Source: Spongiibacter thalassae
Lineage (GTDB): Bacteria; Pseudomonadota; Gammaproteobacteria; Pseudomonadales; Spongiibacteraceae
Direction of reading: 5' to 3'
Assembly: GCF_012272835.1 (NCBI RefSeq)
Contig: NZ_JAAWWK010000006.1
Span: 366,848 to 430,847, forward strand
Length of the DNA stretch: 64,000 nt
Under the pieces are notes generated by a model that worked only from the letters and a program-made list of their open reading frames with translations, did no database searches and was not told the origin of the DNA. The position numbers and the translations under genes are program-made. This document shows positions 36,092-45,326 of this stretch, one piece after another (position 1 is the stretch's first letter; each line of letters opens with the position of its first letter).

Positions 36092-37438
36092 TTACAGCTG
36101 CTCCAGCAACTCCGCCGTCTTGCTTTCCATCAGCGCCATGTCACCGCGACTCTCTACGTTCAAGCGCACCACCGGCTCGGTGTTCGACATACGCACATTG
36201 AAGCGCCAACCATCAAAGACCATACTCAAGCCATCGGTATGGTCGACCTCTGCCGCGATACCGGAATAGCGCGCCTCGATGGCGGCAATCGTCGCCTTGG
36301 CATCGCTCACAGTGCGGTTAATTTCCCCACTGCAGGGGTATTTGGCCACCCGCTCTTCAACCAACGAGGCCAGCGAGGCCTGCTTCACTGACATCAGCTG
36401 GGTGACCAGCAGCCAGGGAATCATGCCGCTGTCGCAGTAGGCGAAGTCACGGAAGTAATGGTGGGCACTCATCTCCCCACCATAGGCCGCATTCTCCTTG
36501 CGCATCCGCTCCTTGATAAAGGCATGCCCGGTTTTACTTTGCACCGCCTCGCCACCATTGCTCTCAACGATATCGATGGTGTTCCAGGTCAGCCTTGGGT
36601 CGTGGACGATTTTCTCACCGCCGGCGTTAAGCAGGAAGGTTTCCGCCAGAAGGCCAACTATGTAATACCCCTCGATAAAGGCACCGGTTGAGTCAAAGAA
36701 GAAGCAGCGATCAAAGTCGCCGTCCCAGGCCAACCCGAGGTCGGCACCGTGGGCCTTTATCGCATCGATCGTGGGCTGGCGGTTTTCCTCCAGCAAGGGA
36801 TTAGGCACCCCATTGGGAAAGTTGCCGTCGGCTTCGTGGTGCACTCGAATAAACTCAAAGGGCAGATGCGATTCCAGCAGATCCACCACGCGACCAGCAC
36901 CACCGTTCCCGGCGTTGACCACTACCTTCAGCGGCTTCAACGACGACACATCAACGTAGCCCAGCAAGTGCTCGATATAGGCCTTGCTGGTGTCCAGCGC
37001 TTCCAGCTTGCCGCGCTGCGCAGCCGGCTCCGCAAAGGCGTTCTGCTCCGCCAGGGCCTTGATATCAAACAAGCCGGTGTCGCCACTGATCGGATAGGAC
37101 TTTTCCCGCACGAACTTCATGCCGTTGTAGTCCTTGGGGTTATGACTGGCGGTGACCGCAATGCCGCCATCCATTTCAGCGTGGGAGGTCGCGAAGTAAA
37201 TCTCCTCAGTGCCGCAGAGGCCGATATCGTAAACATCGACACCGGCATCGCGCAGCCCATTGCTCACCGCAGCCTTTATGGCCTCGCTGCTCAAGCGAAT
37301 ATCGTGACCGACCACGACCTTTTTCGGCTTGATAACTTCGGCGTAGGCACGCCCGATGCGATAGGCAATATCTTCATTCAGCTGATCGGGAATTCGACCG
37401 CGAACATCATAAGCCTTGAAACAGCTTAACTCGGTCAT
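36092..37438 (-). CDS. manB: Phosphomannomutase (CpsG/ManB type)
   Basis: A 448-residue alpha-phosphohexomutase converting mannose-6-phosphate to mannose-1-phosphate for GDP-mannose synthesis. The phosphoserine loop is [13 protein letters not shown], the metal loop is DGDFDRC, and the sugar-binding loop is [19 protein letters not shown]. The last pair points to the ManB/CpsG branch; glucose activity (as in AlgC) cannot be excluded. It lies 2 bp after galU, so the two provide sugar nucleotides for the LPS and capsule genes of the window. Confidence 0.9.
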   Translation of the reverse strand: MTELSCFKAYDVRGRIPDQLNEDIAYRIGRAYAEVIKPKKVVVGHDIRLSSEAIKAAVSNGLRDAGVDVYDIGLCGTEEIYFATSHAEMDGGIAVTASHNPKDYNGMKFVREKSYPISGDTGLFDIKALAEQNAFAEPAAQRGKLEALDTSKAYIEHLLGYVDVSSLKPLKVVVNAGNGGAGRVVDLLESHLPFEFIRVHHEADGNFPNGVPNPLLEENRQPTIDAIKAHGADLGLAWDGDFDRCFFFDSTGAFIEGYYIVGLLAETFLLNAGGEKIVHDPRLTWNTIDIVESNGGEAVQSKTGHAFIKERMRKENAAYGGEMSAHHYFRDFAYCDSGMIPWLLVTQLMSVKQASLASLVEERVAKYPCSGEINRTVSDAKATIAAIEARYSGIAAEVDHTDGLSMVFDGWRFNVRMSNTEPVVRLNVESRGDMALMESKTAELLEQL

Positions 37439-37440
37439 TC

Positions 37441-38277
37441 TCAGCCCTCTCCATCTACGTAGATATTTTCGTAAACGTAGTTCGTCGCCTCGATAAAGCC
37501 GGGCACGCTACCGCAGTCGAAGCGGCGGCCACGGAATTTATAGGCCAGCACGCATCCGTTTTGGGCCTGGGTCATCAGCGCATCGGTCAGCTGAACCTCG
37601 CCATTTTTTCCCGGCGGGGTGTCGCGCAGAATATCGAAGATATCCGGGGTGAGGATGTAGCGACCAATTACCGCGAGGTTGCTCGGCGCATCTTCCGGCT
37701 TTGGCTTTTCCACCATCGCTTTGACACGGAAGAGCCCGTCACCCATATCGTCACCGGCGATAACACCGTATTTTTCAATATTCTCCATGGGCACTTCCTG
37801 GATGGCGACGATACTGCAGCGGAACTGCTTGTACAGTTTCACCATTTGCGCCATTACGCCGTCGTCATCGCAGTTCACACACAGGTCGTCGGACAAAATC
37901 ACGCCGAAGGCCTCGTTACCGATAAGGCATTCACCGGTCAAAATCGCGTGCCCCAGGCCTTTCATCTCGCGCTGGCGAGTCATCATAAAAGTGCCTTCGT
38001 CGAGCACTTTGCGAATACTCTTCAGGTAGGACTCCTTGCTGCTACCGGCGATCTGCTTTTCCAGCTCGAAGCTGATATCGAAGTGATCGGCGATCGCCCG
38101 CTTGCCGCGCCCGGTTACCAGGGCGATTTCCTTTAATCCGGCCTCGATAGACTCCTCAACACCGTATTGCACCAGCGGCTTGTTCACGATGGGGAGCATC
38201 TCTTTAGGCATCGATTTGGTGGCGGGAAGAAAGCGAGTACCGTAACCGGCAACGGGGAAGAGACATTTTCTGATCAT
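37441..38277 (-). CDS. galU: UTP--glucose-1-phosphate uridylyltransferase
   Basis: A 278-residue enzyme that makes UDP-glucose. Seen are [20 protein letters not shown] with [14 protein letters not shown], the [13 protein letters not shown] acidic segment and [20 protein letters not shown]. Length and motifs are standard for bacterial GalU. It is followed at once by the phosphomannomutase gene on the same strand and is divergent from fabA across a 239-bp gap with a candidate promoter. Confidence 0.96.
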   Translation of the reverse strand: MIRKCLFPVAGYGTRFLPATKSMPKEMLPIVNKPLVQYGVEESIEAGLKEIALVTGRGKRAIADHFDISFELEKQIAGSSKESYLKSIRKVLDEGTFMMTRQREMKGLGHAILTGECLIGNEAFGVILSDDLCVNCDDDGVMAQMVKLYKQFRCSIVAIQEVPMENIEKYGVIAGDDMGDGLFRVKAMVEKPKPEDAPSNLAVIGRYILTPDIFDILRDTPPGKNGEVQLTDALMTQAQNGCVLAYKFRGRRFDCGSVPGFIEATNYVYENIYVDGEG

Positions 38278-38340
38278 AGTAAGTCCTATTGTTTATTTAA
38301 AACCCATTCCATTGTGGGCATCAACGCAGGTGCTGGCAGG

Positions 38341-38369
38341 ATTGTCCCAGCAGCACAGCAATTTGGCAA
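38341..38369 (-). promoter_or_regulatory. Candidate galU promoter
   Basis: On the minus strand TTGCCA (plus-strand 38364-38369), a 17-bp spacer and GACAAT (38341-38346) give a reasonable sigma-70 promoter, about 65 bp upstream of the galU ATG. Confidence 0.4.
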
Positions 38370-38516
38370 TCGGTACCATCTTATACGATACACCTCAGCC
38401 GTGGATTACATTCCAGTGACAGCAAACTTTGCGCCAATGTTGACATTTTTATGTGCGGCGCAGGTCCTTGTGCTACTATCCCCCTACAATCTTTCCACTG
38501 ACAAGTCCTATTTCTC

Positions 38517-39041
38517 ATGTCCTTGACTCACCAAAACAGCTTTACCAAAGAAGAACTTATTGAATGCGGCCACGGACGTCTGTTCGGCCCCGGTAACCCC
38601 CGCCTCCCCGTCGATAATATGCTGATGCTTGATCGTATCACCCATATCAGCACCGAGGGCGGCGAATACGGCAAAGGCCAGCTGGTGGCCGAGCTGGATA
38701 TCAATCCCGACCTGTGGTTTTTCGACTGCCACTTTATCGGCGACCCGGTGATGCCTGGCTGCCTCGGTCTGGATGCCATGTGGCAGCTGGTCGGCTTTTA
38801 CCTGGGCTGGCGTGGCAACAGCGGCAAGGGCCGCGCCCTGGGTGCCGGGGAAATCAAATTTACCGGCCAGATACTGCCGGACACCAAACTGGTCACCTAT
38901 ACCCTCAATTTCAAACGCCTGATAGAACGCAAACTGGTTATGGGCATTGCCGACGGCGAAGTCGCTGTCGACGGCAAGGTCATTTACACCGCGAAAGATT
39001 TGCGCGTTGGGCTGTTCAAGGACGACGCCAGCTTCGCCTGA
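38517..39041 (+). CDS. fabA: 3-hydroxydecanoyl-ACP dehydratase/isomerase
   Basis: A 174-residue hot-dog-fold enzyme that dehydrates 3-hydroxydecanoyl-ACP and isomerises the product to the cis-3 form, starting unsaturated fatty acid synthesis. The active-site His is in [20 protein letters not shown] and the partner Asp follows in the same stretch. Length and the [19 protein letters not shown] start are canonical. It is 53 bp upstream of fabB on the same strand, the usual pair in gammaproteobacteria. Confidence 0.97.
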   Translation: MSLTHQNSFTKEELIECGHGRLFGPGNPRLPVDNMLMLDRITHISTEGGEYGKGQLVAELDINPDLWFFDCHFIGDPVMPGCLGLDAMWQLVGFYLGWRGNSGKGRALGAGEIKFTGQILPDTKLVTYTLNFKRLIERKLVMGIADGEVAVDGKVIYTAKDLRVGLFKDDASFA

Positions 39042-39094
39042 TCGGCGAAGCGGAACACTTTACTGACAGATTAAGATAAAAGAAGAGGTATTTC

Positions 39095-40318
39095 ATGAAG
39101 CGTGTTGTTGTCACCGGCATGGGCATCGTATCCAGCATCGGCAATGAGCTCAGCGAAGTATTAACATCGCTACAGACTGGCCGCTCAGGCATTTCGACCA
39201 ACGAAACCTACAAGGAAATGGGATTTCGTAGCCACATTTCCGGCTCGGTAAAAGGCCTTGACCTCAAGGATCATATCGACCGCAAGCAGTTGCGTTTTAT
39301 GGGCGACGCTGCCTCCTTTGCCTTCATTTCCATGAAGGAAGCCATTGCCGACGCCGGGCTTGAGGAAAAGGACATTGATAACGAGCGCACAGGCATTATC
39401 GCCGGCTCCGGCGGTGCTTCCTCTGCCAACCTGATTGAGTCGGCCGACACCCTGCGCGAGCGCGGTGTGAAGCGTATTGGGCCCTACCGGGTTACCCAGA
39501 CCATGGGCAGCACCGTTTCCGCCTGCCTGGCCACGCCGTTCAAGATCAAGGGTGTGAATTACTCGATCTCCTCGGCCTGCGCCACCAGCGCCCACTGTAT
39601 CGGCAACGCGATGGAGCTGATTCAACTCGGCAAGCAGGACATCGTCTTTGCCGGCGGCGGCGAAGAGGAACACTGGTCGCTGAGCTGCCTGTTCGACGCA
39701 ATGGGTGCGCTTTCAACCAAGTACAACGACACTCCCGAGAAAGCCTCGCGCCCCTATGACGCCAACCGCGACGGTTTTGTTATTGCCGGTGGCGCAGGCA
39801 TGATCGTGCTGGAAGAGCTCGAACACGCCAAGGCCCGCGGCGCAAAAATTTACGGCGAAGTTGTCGGCTACGGCGCGACCTCTGACGGCTACGACATGGT
39901 CGCCCCCAGCGGCGAAGGTGCAGCCCGCTGCATGCGCCTGGCCCTGCAAGGGGTCTCCGGCGGCGTTGATTACATCAACTCCCACGGTACCTCCACACCT
40001 GCGGGCGACATGCAGGAGCTGAAAGCGGTCAAAATGGCCTACGGTGACAACCCTATTCCGGTGATTGGTTCGACCAAGTCGCTGGCGGGACACTCGCTGG
40101 GCGCGACCGGCGTGCAGGAAGCCATTTTCTCCCTGCTGATGATGAAGCACAACTTCATCGCCGCGTCGGCAAATATCGAGAACATTGACCCCGATGCTGA
40201 CGGCGTGCCCATCGCGACGGAAAAACGCGAAAACGTCACCTTGAATACGGTCATGTCCAACAGCTTTGGCTTTGGCGGCACCAACGCCAGCCTGGTGTTC
40301 TCCCGCTACCAGGATTAA
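39095..40318 (+). CDS. fabB: 3-oxoacyl-ACP synthase I
   Basis: A 407-residue condensing enzyme that elongates unsaturated acyl-ACP. The Cys-His-His triad is visible: the nucleophile in [12 protein letters not shown], the first His in [11 protein letters not shown], and the second in [12 protein letters not shown]. The C-terminal [11 protein letters not shown] loop is present. AAGAAGAGG precedes the ATG. Cotranscription with fabA is likely, and a strong terminator follows. Confidence 0.97.
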   Translation: MKRVVVTGMGIVSSIGNELSEVLTSLQTGRSGISTNETYKEMGFRSHISGSVKGLDLKDHIDRKQLRFMGDAASFAFISMKEAIADAGLEEKDIDNERTGIIAGSGGASSANLIESADTLRERGVKRIGPYRVTQTMGSTVSACLATPFKIKGVNYSISSACATSAHCIGNAMELIQLGKQDIVFAGGGEEEHWSLSCLFDAMGALSTKYNDTPEKASRPYDANRDGFVIAGGAGMIVLEELEHAKARGAKIYGEVVGYGATSDGYDMVAPSGEGAARCMRLALQGVSGGVDYINSHGTSTPAGDMQELKAVKMAYGDNPIPVIGSTKSLAGHSLGATGVQEAIFSLLMMKHNFIAASANIENIDPDADGVPIATEKRENVTLNTVMSNSFGFGGTNASLVFSRYQD

Positions 40319-40345
40319 GCCCCACAGGCATTCCTGCTGGAAACG

Positions 40346-40385
40346 AAAAAGCCCGCCCACCCTGAACCGGTGCGCGGGCTTTTTT
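40346..40385. terminator. Bidirectional terminator between fabB and moeA
   Basis: AAAAAGCCCGC and GCGGGCTTTTT pair with a loop of about 17 bases that itself can fold weakly. T-runs lie on both sides, so both converging genes can use it. Confidence 0.88.
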
Positions 40386-40408
40386 ATCGCCGTCGATATT
40401 GCCGCCAC

Positions 40409-41611
40409 TCAGTGCAGCAAGGCCTCCATCGGGATATAGTCCAGCTCCTCCCCCCTGGCCACTGTGGCACCGATCGGCACAATAGCCAACGCGTTGCACC
40501 AGGCCACAGAACTGAGCGCACCGGAACTTTGCTGGGGATGCAAGGTGAGCATTGGCCGCCCCTGGCGCCACTCAACCCGCGCCCGCAGATACTCCTGGCG
40601 ACTACCGGGACGGGGCCAATCAAAATCAGCGACGGCTCGCTGTTGAACCGGCTGATCCTCCGTACAACCCTGCATACGCAGCAAATAGGGACGCACCAGT
40701 ACACTGTAGGTAACGAAGCTCGACACCGGATTCCCCGGCAAACCAAAAAACGGGACCGTACCAAGGCGCCCATAGGCCAGGGGTTTGCCGGGCTTGATGG
40801 CCAGTTTCCAAAGCTGTAAGCGCCCCAATTTTTCAAGCTGGGCCTTGACGTGATCCTCTTCCCCTACCGACACACCACCACTGCTGATCACAACATCGGC
40901 CTTATCGCGGCCTTCGGCCAGCGCGGCCGCGGTGGCCTCTGCCGTGTCGCCCACAATACCGAGGTCCAGCACCTCGTGTCCCTGGGCTTCAAGGAGGGCC
41001 GCAAGCATGGGTCGGTTGGAATTGTAGATCTGGCCCAGCGCCAATACTTCTCCGGGCTCGCGCAGCTCGTCTCCGGTGGACATCAGTGCCACCCTTAGCC
41101 GACGCGCCACCGGCACATCAGCAATACCCAACGATGCCAGCAAGCCAAGATCGGCCGGCGACAGACGCTGGCCCGCCGCCAGAATTTGCTGCCCGCGCTG
41201 AATATCCTGTCCCGCTCGACGGATATGCTGCCCGACACGGGGCACTGTGCGAATCTCGACCGCCTCGCCGGTGGCCTCGCAATCTTCCTGAGCGACCACA
41301 CAGTCTGCACCCGGCGGAATTGTCGCGCCGGTAAAAATTCGAGCCGCGGTACCGGGCATTAACGGCGCTGGCGCCGCGCCCGCCGCAATCCGCTGGCTTA
41401 CCGGCAAGGCCCGCCCTTCAGCGAGATCGGCCACGCGCAGCGCGTAACCGTCCATCGCAGAATTGTCCTCCGGGGGCACCGATAGTGGCGCGGCGATATT
41501 TTCCGCCAACACCCGGCCACGACAGGACATCAACGAGCAAGCCTCGCCGGACACCGGCTCTACATCCGCCAGCATTCGCTGCAAGGCATCGTCAACAGCG
41601 AGCAAGGCCAC
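40409..41611 (-). CDS. moeA: Molybdopterin molybdenumtransferase
   Basis: A 400-residue cytoplasmic enzyme that inserts molybdate into adenylylated molybdopterin. Recognisable stretches are APLSVPPEDNSAMDGYALRV near the start, RIFTGATIPPGADCVVAQED, the MPT-binding domain with DVVISSGGVSVGEEDHVK, and FGLPGNPVSSFVTY. Domain order and length are as in E. coli MoeA. It starts 2 bp after moaB stops, so they form one unit with the RmlD-like gene upstream. Confidence 0.95.
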   Translation of the reverse strand: MALLAVDDALQRMLADVEPVSGEACSLMSCRGRVLAENIAAPLSVPPEDNSAMDGYALRVADLAEGRALPVSQRIAAGAAPAPLMPGTAARIFTGATIPPGADCVVAQEDCEATGEAVEIRTVPRVGQHIRRAGQDIQRGQQILAAGQRLSPADLGLLASLGIADVPVARRLRVALMSTGDELREPGEVLALGQIYNSNRPMLAALLEAQGHEVLDLGIVGDTAEATAAALAEGRDKADVVISSGGVSVGEEDHVKAQLEKLGRLQLWKLAIKPGKPLAYGRLGTVPFFGLPGNPVSSFVTYSVLVRPYLLRMQGCTEDQPVQQRAVADFDWPRPGSRQEYLRARVEWRQGRPMLTLHPQQSSGALSSVAWCNALAIVPIGATVARGEELDYIPMEALLH

Positions 41612-41613
41612 CT

Positions 41614-42141
41614 TCAGGACACCTGCCCGCGACGGGTCTGCAAAACCCCGACAAAATTACAGGGTCGATGGCGACTGTCCAGCTGCTCTTTAATCAACGC
41701 GTTCCAGCCGGTGCGACAGGCGCCTGTAGAGCCCGGCAAGCAGAAAATCACAGTGTTGTTGGCAAAGCCCGCCAGGGCCCGGGACTGAATAGTCGATGAG
41801 CCGATCTCATCGTAGGATACTGCTCGAAACACCTCGCCAAAGCCTTCAATATGCTTGTCAAACAGCACCGACACCGCCTCCGGGGTCGAATCCCGCCCGG
41901 AAAAACCGGTGCCGCCGGTCAGCACCACGGCATCCACCTCGGCGTCGGCAATCCAGCGGGAGAGCACCGCTCGAATCTGATAAATGTCGTCTTTAACAAT
42001 GGCCTTGTCCGCCAACTGATGACCGGCCTCGGTAAGCGCCTCAACCAGGTATGCTCCCGAGCTGTCACTGGCTTCGTCGCGGGTGTCGGATACCGTCATC
42101 ACCGCTACATTCAGCGATACAAAGGCGTTAACCGCTATCAT
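41614..42141 (-). CDS. moaB: Molybdenum cofactor biosynthesis protein B
   Basis: About 175 residues of the MoaB/Mog fold, which adenylylates or binds molybdopterin. It has VAVMTVSDTRDEASDSSGAY, VVLTGGTGFSGRDSTPEAV and IIFCLPGS-like FCLPGSTGACRTGW. I take the ATG giving MIAVNAFVS (42141). It overlaps the end of the upstream RmlD-like gene by 14 bp; an in-frame start at 42156 is possible. It is translationally linked to moeA. Confidence 0.93.
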   Translation of the reverse strand: MIAVNAFVSLNVAVMTVSDTRDEASDSSGAYLVEALTEAGHQLADKAIVKDDIYQIRAVLSRWIADAEVDAVVLTGGTGFSGRDSTPEAVSVLFDKHIEGFGEVFRAVSYDEIGSSTIQSRALAGFANNTVIFCLPGSTGACRTGWNALIKEQLDSRHRPCNFVGVLQTRRGQVS

Positions 42142-42970
42142 TGTCGTCTTCCTCACAGATGGTTTTTATCAACTTGGGCAGCCACGCCCGCCAGGGCAAC
42201 TGCTTGATACCAAAGTTGCGCAGCACCCGCTCGCAACGCAGCTCTGCAAGCAGTGGCGACCAATTCATACCACCCTCGCCCACATCGATCTGGCTGACCT
42301 GAGGCAGATATTGGCTGGCGTGGGCGTACGCAACCTCGGCAAACTCGTAGGCGCTGCACGGCCCACTGCTTTGATAATGATAGATGCCGCGACAGTTGGC
42401 GCCACAGTTCAACTGCTCCAGCATCGCGCAGAGCACTCGCGCCAGATCACTGACTGCCGTGGGCGAACTGATCGTCTGGTTGGAAATTACCGGAGACTCT
42501 CCCCGTTTCAAGGCGCGGACAAAGTCAGTGAGAAAGTTGTCGCCGGTAGCGGCAATGATCGGCCCGGTGCGCAGCACGAGACTTTGCAACGAGCAGGAAA
42601 GCAGAGTCTCCTCCATCGCCAACAGGGCCTTGCCCACCTTGCCAACGGACTCCGGCGTGGTATTTTCGTTCAGCGGGGTATCACCCTCAGCCAGCCCATC
42701 AAATACCCGGGCATCGCTCAGGGCAATATACACCCTGGCTCGCTGCCGACTGAGAGCGAGCAAACTGTCGAAGGACTTCTGCCGAGCGGCAACGCCATCG
42801 TCAGCCAGATTCAGCGACAGGCCATCGATCAGCAATGCATCGTCCAGAAGGCTGGGCCGGGCCCTCAGCGAATCCAGGGACTCCCAGTGCAGCTCTCGCC
42901 CCCGCGAGACCAGATGCAGCTTCAGCGCCTGAACCAACGATTGCTCTTCGCAGACTAAAACGACTTTCAC
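42128..42970 (-). CDS. RmlD-like sugar-nucleotide-binding protein, degenerate SDR
   Basis: A 280-residue protein related to dTDP-4-dehydrorhamnose reductases, as judged from VYIALSDARVFDGLAEGDTP, GPIIAATGDNFLTDFVRAL and the C-terminal LLAELRCERVLRNFGIK. The usual Rossmann motif GxxGxxG is replaced by VCEEQSLV. The catalytic YxxxK is also missing, with GKVGKALLAMEE in its place. It is therefore probably not an active reductase. It overlaps moaB by 14 bp, although no link between the two functions is known to me. It may be a binding or regulatory protein; function unknown. Confidence 0.6.
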   Translation of the reverse strand: MKVVLVCEEQSLVQALKLHLVSRGRELHWESLDSLRARPSLLDDALLIDGLSLNLADDGVAARQKSFDSLLALSRQRARVYIALSDARVFDGLAEGDTPLNENTTPESVGKVGKALLAMEETLLSCSLQSLVLRTGPIIAATGDNFLTDFVRALKRGESPVISNQTISSPTAVSDLARVLCAMLEQLNCGANCRGIYHYQSSGPCSAYEFAEVAYAHASQYLPQVSQIDVGEGGMNWSPLLAELRCERVLRNFGIKQLPWRAWLPKLIKTICEEDDNDSG

Positions 42971-43152
42971 TAAATGTGCTCACAACCTGGTTACTTGGTA
43001 ACCCGCTCCACCCCAAACCTAATTCTTGCCGTTTTCGTCGCCCCGGCGACAAAACGATGCTATGCCACACATAGCGGAAACAGGCTTACAACGAGATGTT
43101 TCGGGTGAGAACCGAGGAGCCACCGCCAAGGGCGCGCTCCCACAGATCTATC

Positions 43153-43677
43153 CTAGAACGGGATATCGTCGTCGAAATCGTCAAAACCACCCGCGGGTGG
43201 CGCACTCGGCGCAGGTTGCTGAGGCGCCCGCTGGGGAGCCGCCTGCTGGGGCGGTGGGCTGCGACGCTGCTGTTGCGGCGCCGGGCTGCTGCTATAGCCG
43301 TCGTCCTCGTAGCCGCCTCCCTGGCCCATACCGCCGCCAGAGCGACTGTCGAGCATTTGCATTTCTGCCGCCACAATCTCGGTGGTGTAGCGGTCCTGGC
43401 CGCTCTGATCCTGCCACTTACGAGTGCGCAGCGAGCCTTCCACATAGACCTTTGAGCCCTTTTTCAGGTATTCACCGGCAATTTCCGCAAGGCGGTTGAA
43501 AAATACCACCCGGTGCCACTCAGTGCGCTCCTGGGGCTGGCCCGTCTGTTTGTCTTTCCAGGTTTCGCTGGTTGCGATGGTCACATTGGTGACCGCGCCA
43601 CCGGAAGGCATATAGCGGGTTTCCGGGTCCTGGCCCAAATTGCCGACCAGAATGACTTTGTTGATACCACGCGCCAT
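43153..43677 (-). CDS. ssb: Single-stranded DNA-binding protein
   Basis: A 174-residue protein that binds ssDNA as a tetramer in replication, repair and recombination. The OB fold includes [20 protein letters not shown] and [20 protein letters not shown] Gln/Pro/Gly-rich linker follows, and the C-terminal tip DDFDDDIPF recruits partner proteins. AGGAG lies before the ATG. It is 75 bp downstream of a YajR-type transporter on the same strand, the order known in Pseudomonas (uvrA, transporter, ssb). Confidence 0.97.
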   Translation of the reverse strand: MARGINKVILVGNLGQDPETRYMPSGGAVTNVTIATSETWKDKQTGQPQERTEWHRVVFFNRLAEIAGEYLKKGSKVYVEGSLRTRKWQDQSGQDRYTTEIVAAEMQMLDSRSGGGMGQGGGYEDDGYSSSPAPQQQRRSPPPQQAAPQRAPQQPAPSAPPAGGFDDFDDDIPF

Positions 43678-43752
43678 GCGCTATCTCCTGTTATCTTTGC
43701 AAACACACCAAACTTGACCAGACACTATACCGGATTCCGACGGATAGCGTCA

Positions 43753-45129
43753 TTATTCGCGCACGCTAAGCGCCGCGGGCAAACATGAAATATCGAAACC
43801 CTTGCGCACTCGCAAATAGGCCTGCCGCTCACTTTCGAACACCGTCATATCGAGGGTACCCGGCAGCCGCAGTACTTCAGCCCGCAGCCGCTCGATACTC
43901 CAGCCCTCATCACGCCACGCGAGGGTGACACTGACATTATCTTCCGGCGGCGCCATTCCCGAGGTGCACCCGAGCCAAAGCAATACCCCGGCAGTGGCAA
44001 CAGTAAACACCGCCACTTCCCCCCAAGCGCCGAGCAACCAGCCGCCCACCGCTCCGCCGCAAAAAGCGCCAAGAAACTGGAAACTGGAAAACACGCCCAT
44101 CGCCGTGCCCTTTCCCCCGGCGTAGACCATTCGGCTGAGCAGCGACGGCAACGACGCTTCCAGATAATTGAACGCGGTAAAGAACAGCAACAGCACCGCC
44201 ACTACCGCAAACAGCGTGGTCGGCACCAGGGCGGCGCCAGTGAAGGCGAGCGCCATCAACACCAGCGCAATCCGCAGCATCGCGACCTGCAAGCCCCTTT
44301 TCTCCGCCACCACCATGAAGGGCACCATCAGCACAAAGGCCGCCGCCATCACGGGCAAGTACACTTTCCAGTGGCTCTGGGACAACAGCTCGAGTTCCAG
44401 CAACCGCAGCGGCACGACGATAAACACCATCATCATGACCGCGTGCAAGACAAACACGCCAATATTCAGCCGCATCAATTCCGGTGTGCTCAGACAGCGG
44501 CGCAACAAGCCCGCCAGTGCCTGGCTACCCGGATTAGTCGCCTGAAAGCTCACGTTTGGCACCATGAAAATAGTTGTAAGAATTCCCAGCAAGGCCAGCG
44601 CCGTGGTCAGTAAAAACAGTCCGGACACGCCGAATAAGGCCGCCACCCAAGGCCCCAGCACCATCGCCGCGCCAAAGGCGACACCAATACTCATACCGAT
44701 TGCGGCCATCGCCTTACTGCGATGATGCTCCCGAGTGAGGTCGGCGACGGTGGCAGAAAGGGTGCTGGCAATCGCACCGCAGCCCTGTAGCAATCGCCCG
44801 GCGATGACCATAAAAATACTTTCTGCGGATGCAGCGAGCAGCCCCCCGGCAGCGAACAATAGTAAGCCGGAGATAATCACCGGCTTGCGCCCTATGCGGT
44901 CCGACAGCATTCCGAGGGGTATTTGCAGTACCGCCTGCCCCAGACCATAAACCCCCAGGGCGAGGCCGACCAGCATCGGGGTGCTGAAGTCATATTCCGC
45001 TGCGTACAGCGGCAGCACTGGCAGCAACATGAACAGCCCCAACATGCGGAACACGTAGAGACTGGCTAGCGCAGTAACCGCACGAAGTTCTATCGCCGAC
45101 ATAGCAGAGGGCTGATTCAAAAGCTGCAA
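43753..45129 (-). CDS. MFS transporter, YajR type with C-terminal YAM domain
   Basis: A 458-residue inner-membrane protein with 12 predicted helices. The MFS motif A is in GMLSDRIGRKPVIISGLLLF, and GYGLGQAVLQIP-like segments are present. The last 65 residues (VSVTLAWRDEGWSIERLRAE, then LRVRKGFDISCLP) form a small soluble ferredoxin-like domain, as in E. coli YajR (454 residues). Drug or metabolite export is the usual guess; the substrate is unknown. It is divergent from uvrA and upstream of ssb. Confidence 0.87.
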   Translation of the reverse strand: MQLLNQPSAMSAIELRAVTALASLYVFRMLGLFMLLPVLPLYAAEYDFSTPMLVGLALGVYGLGQAVLQIPLGMLSDRIGRKPVIISGLLLFAAGGLLAASAESIFMVIAGRLLQGCGAIASTLSATVADLTREHHRSKAMAAIGMSIGVAFGAAMVLGPWVAALFGVSGLFLLTTALALLGILTTIFMVPNVSFQATNPGSQALAGLLRRCLSTPELMRLNIGVFVLHAVMMMVFIVVPLRLLELELLSQSHWKVYLPVMAAAFVLMVPFMVVAEKRGLQVAMLRIALVLMALAFTGAALVPTTLFAVVAVLLLFFTAFNYLEASLPSLLSRMVYAGGKGTAMGVFSSFQFLGAFCGGAVGGWLLGAWGEVAVFTVATAGVLLWLGCTSGMAPPEDNVSVTLAWRDEGWSIERLRAEVLRLPGTLDMTVFESERQAYLRVRKGFDISCLPAALSVRE

Positions 45130-45270
45130 TCCAGGGTTGAGTTAAACGAAGGAGACCGAGCACGCACTCCGCGAATGGATGCGGGTTACCTGTCAAGTTT
45201 ACCAGCTTGTCCCCCGCTTATAAATCCGCATAGGGCGAGCAAAACGACATCATTGGCAAGGCCCCCCTCT

Positions 45271-45300
45271 TTGCGCCGCGCTCACCCGGCAACGTATAAT
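45271..45300 (+). promoter_or_regulatory. uvrA promoter
   Basis: TTGCGC (45271-45276), an 18-bp spacer and a perfect TATAAT (45295-45300) lie 26 bp before the uvrA ATG. About 65 bp further up, CTGT-8 bp-CCAG (45190-45205) differs from the LexA box CTGT-8-ACAG by one base. Confidence 0.6.
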
Positions 45301-45326
45301 GCCGGGTTTGTCCAGGCAGGAATTCC

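Noticed and set aside
38434..38480. TTGACA upstream of fabA as its promoter
   Set aside because: The -35-like box at 38440 has no acceptable -10 at 16-18 bp; the nearest TACTAT is 28 bp away.
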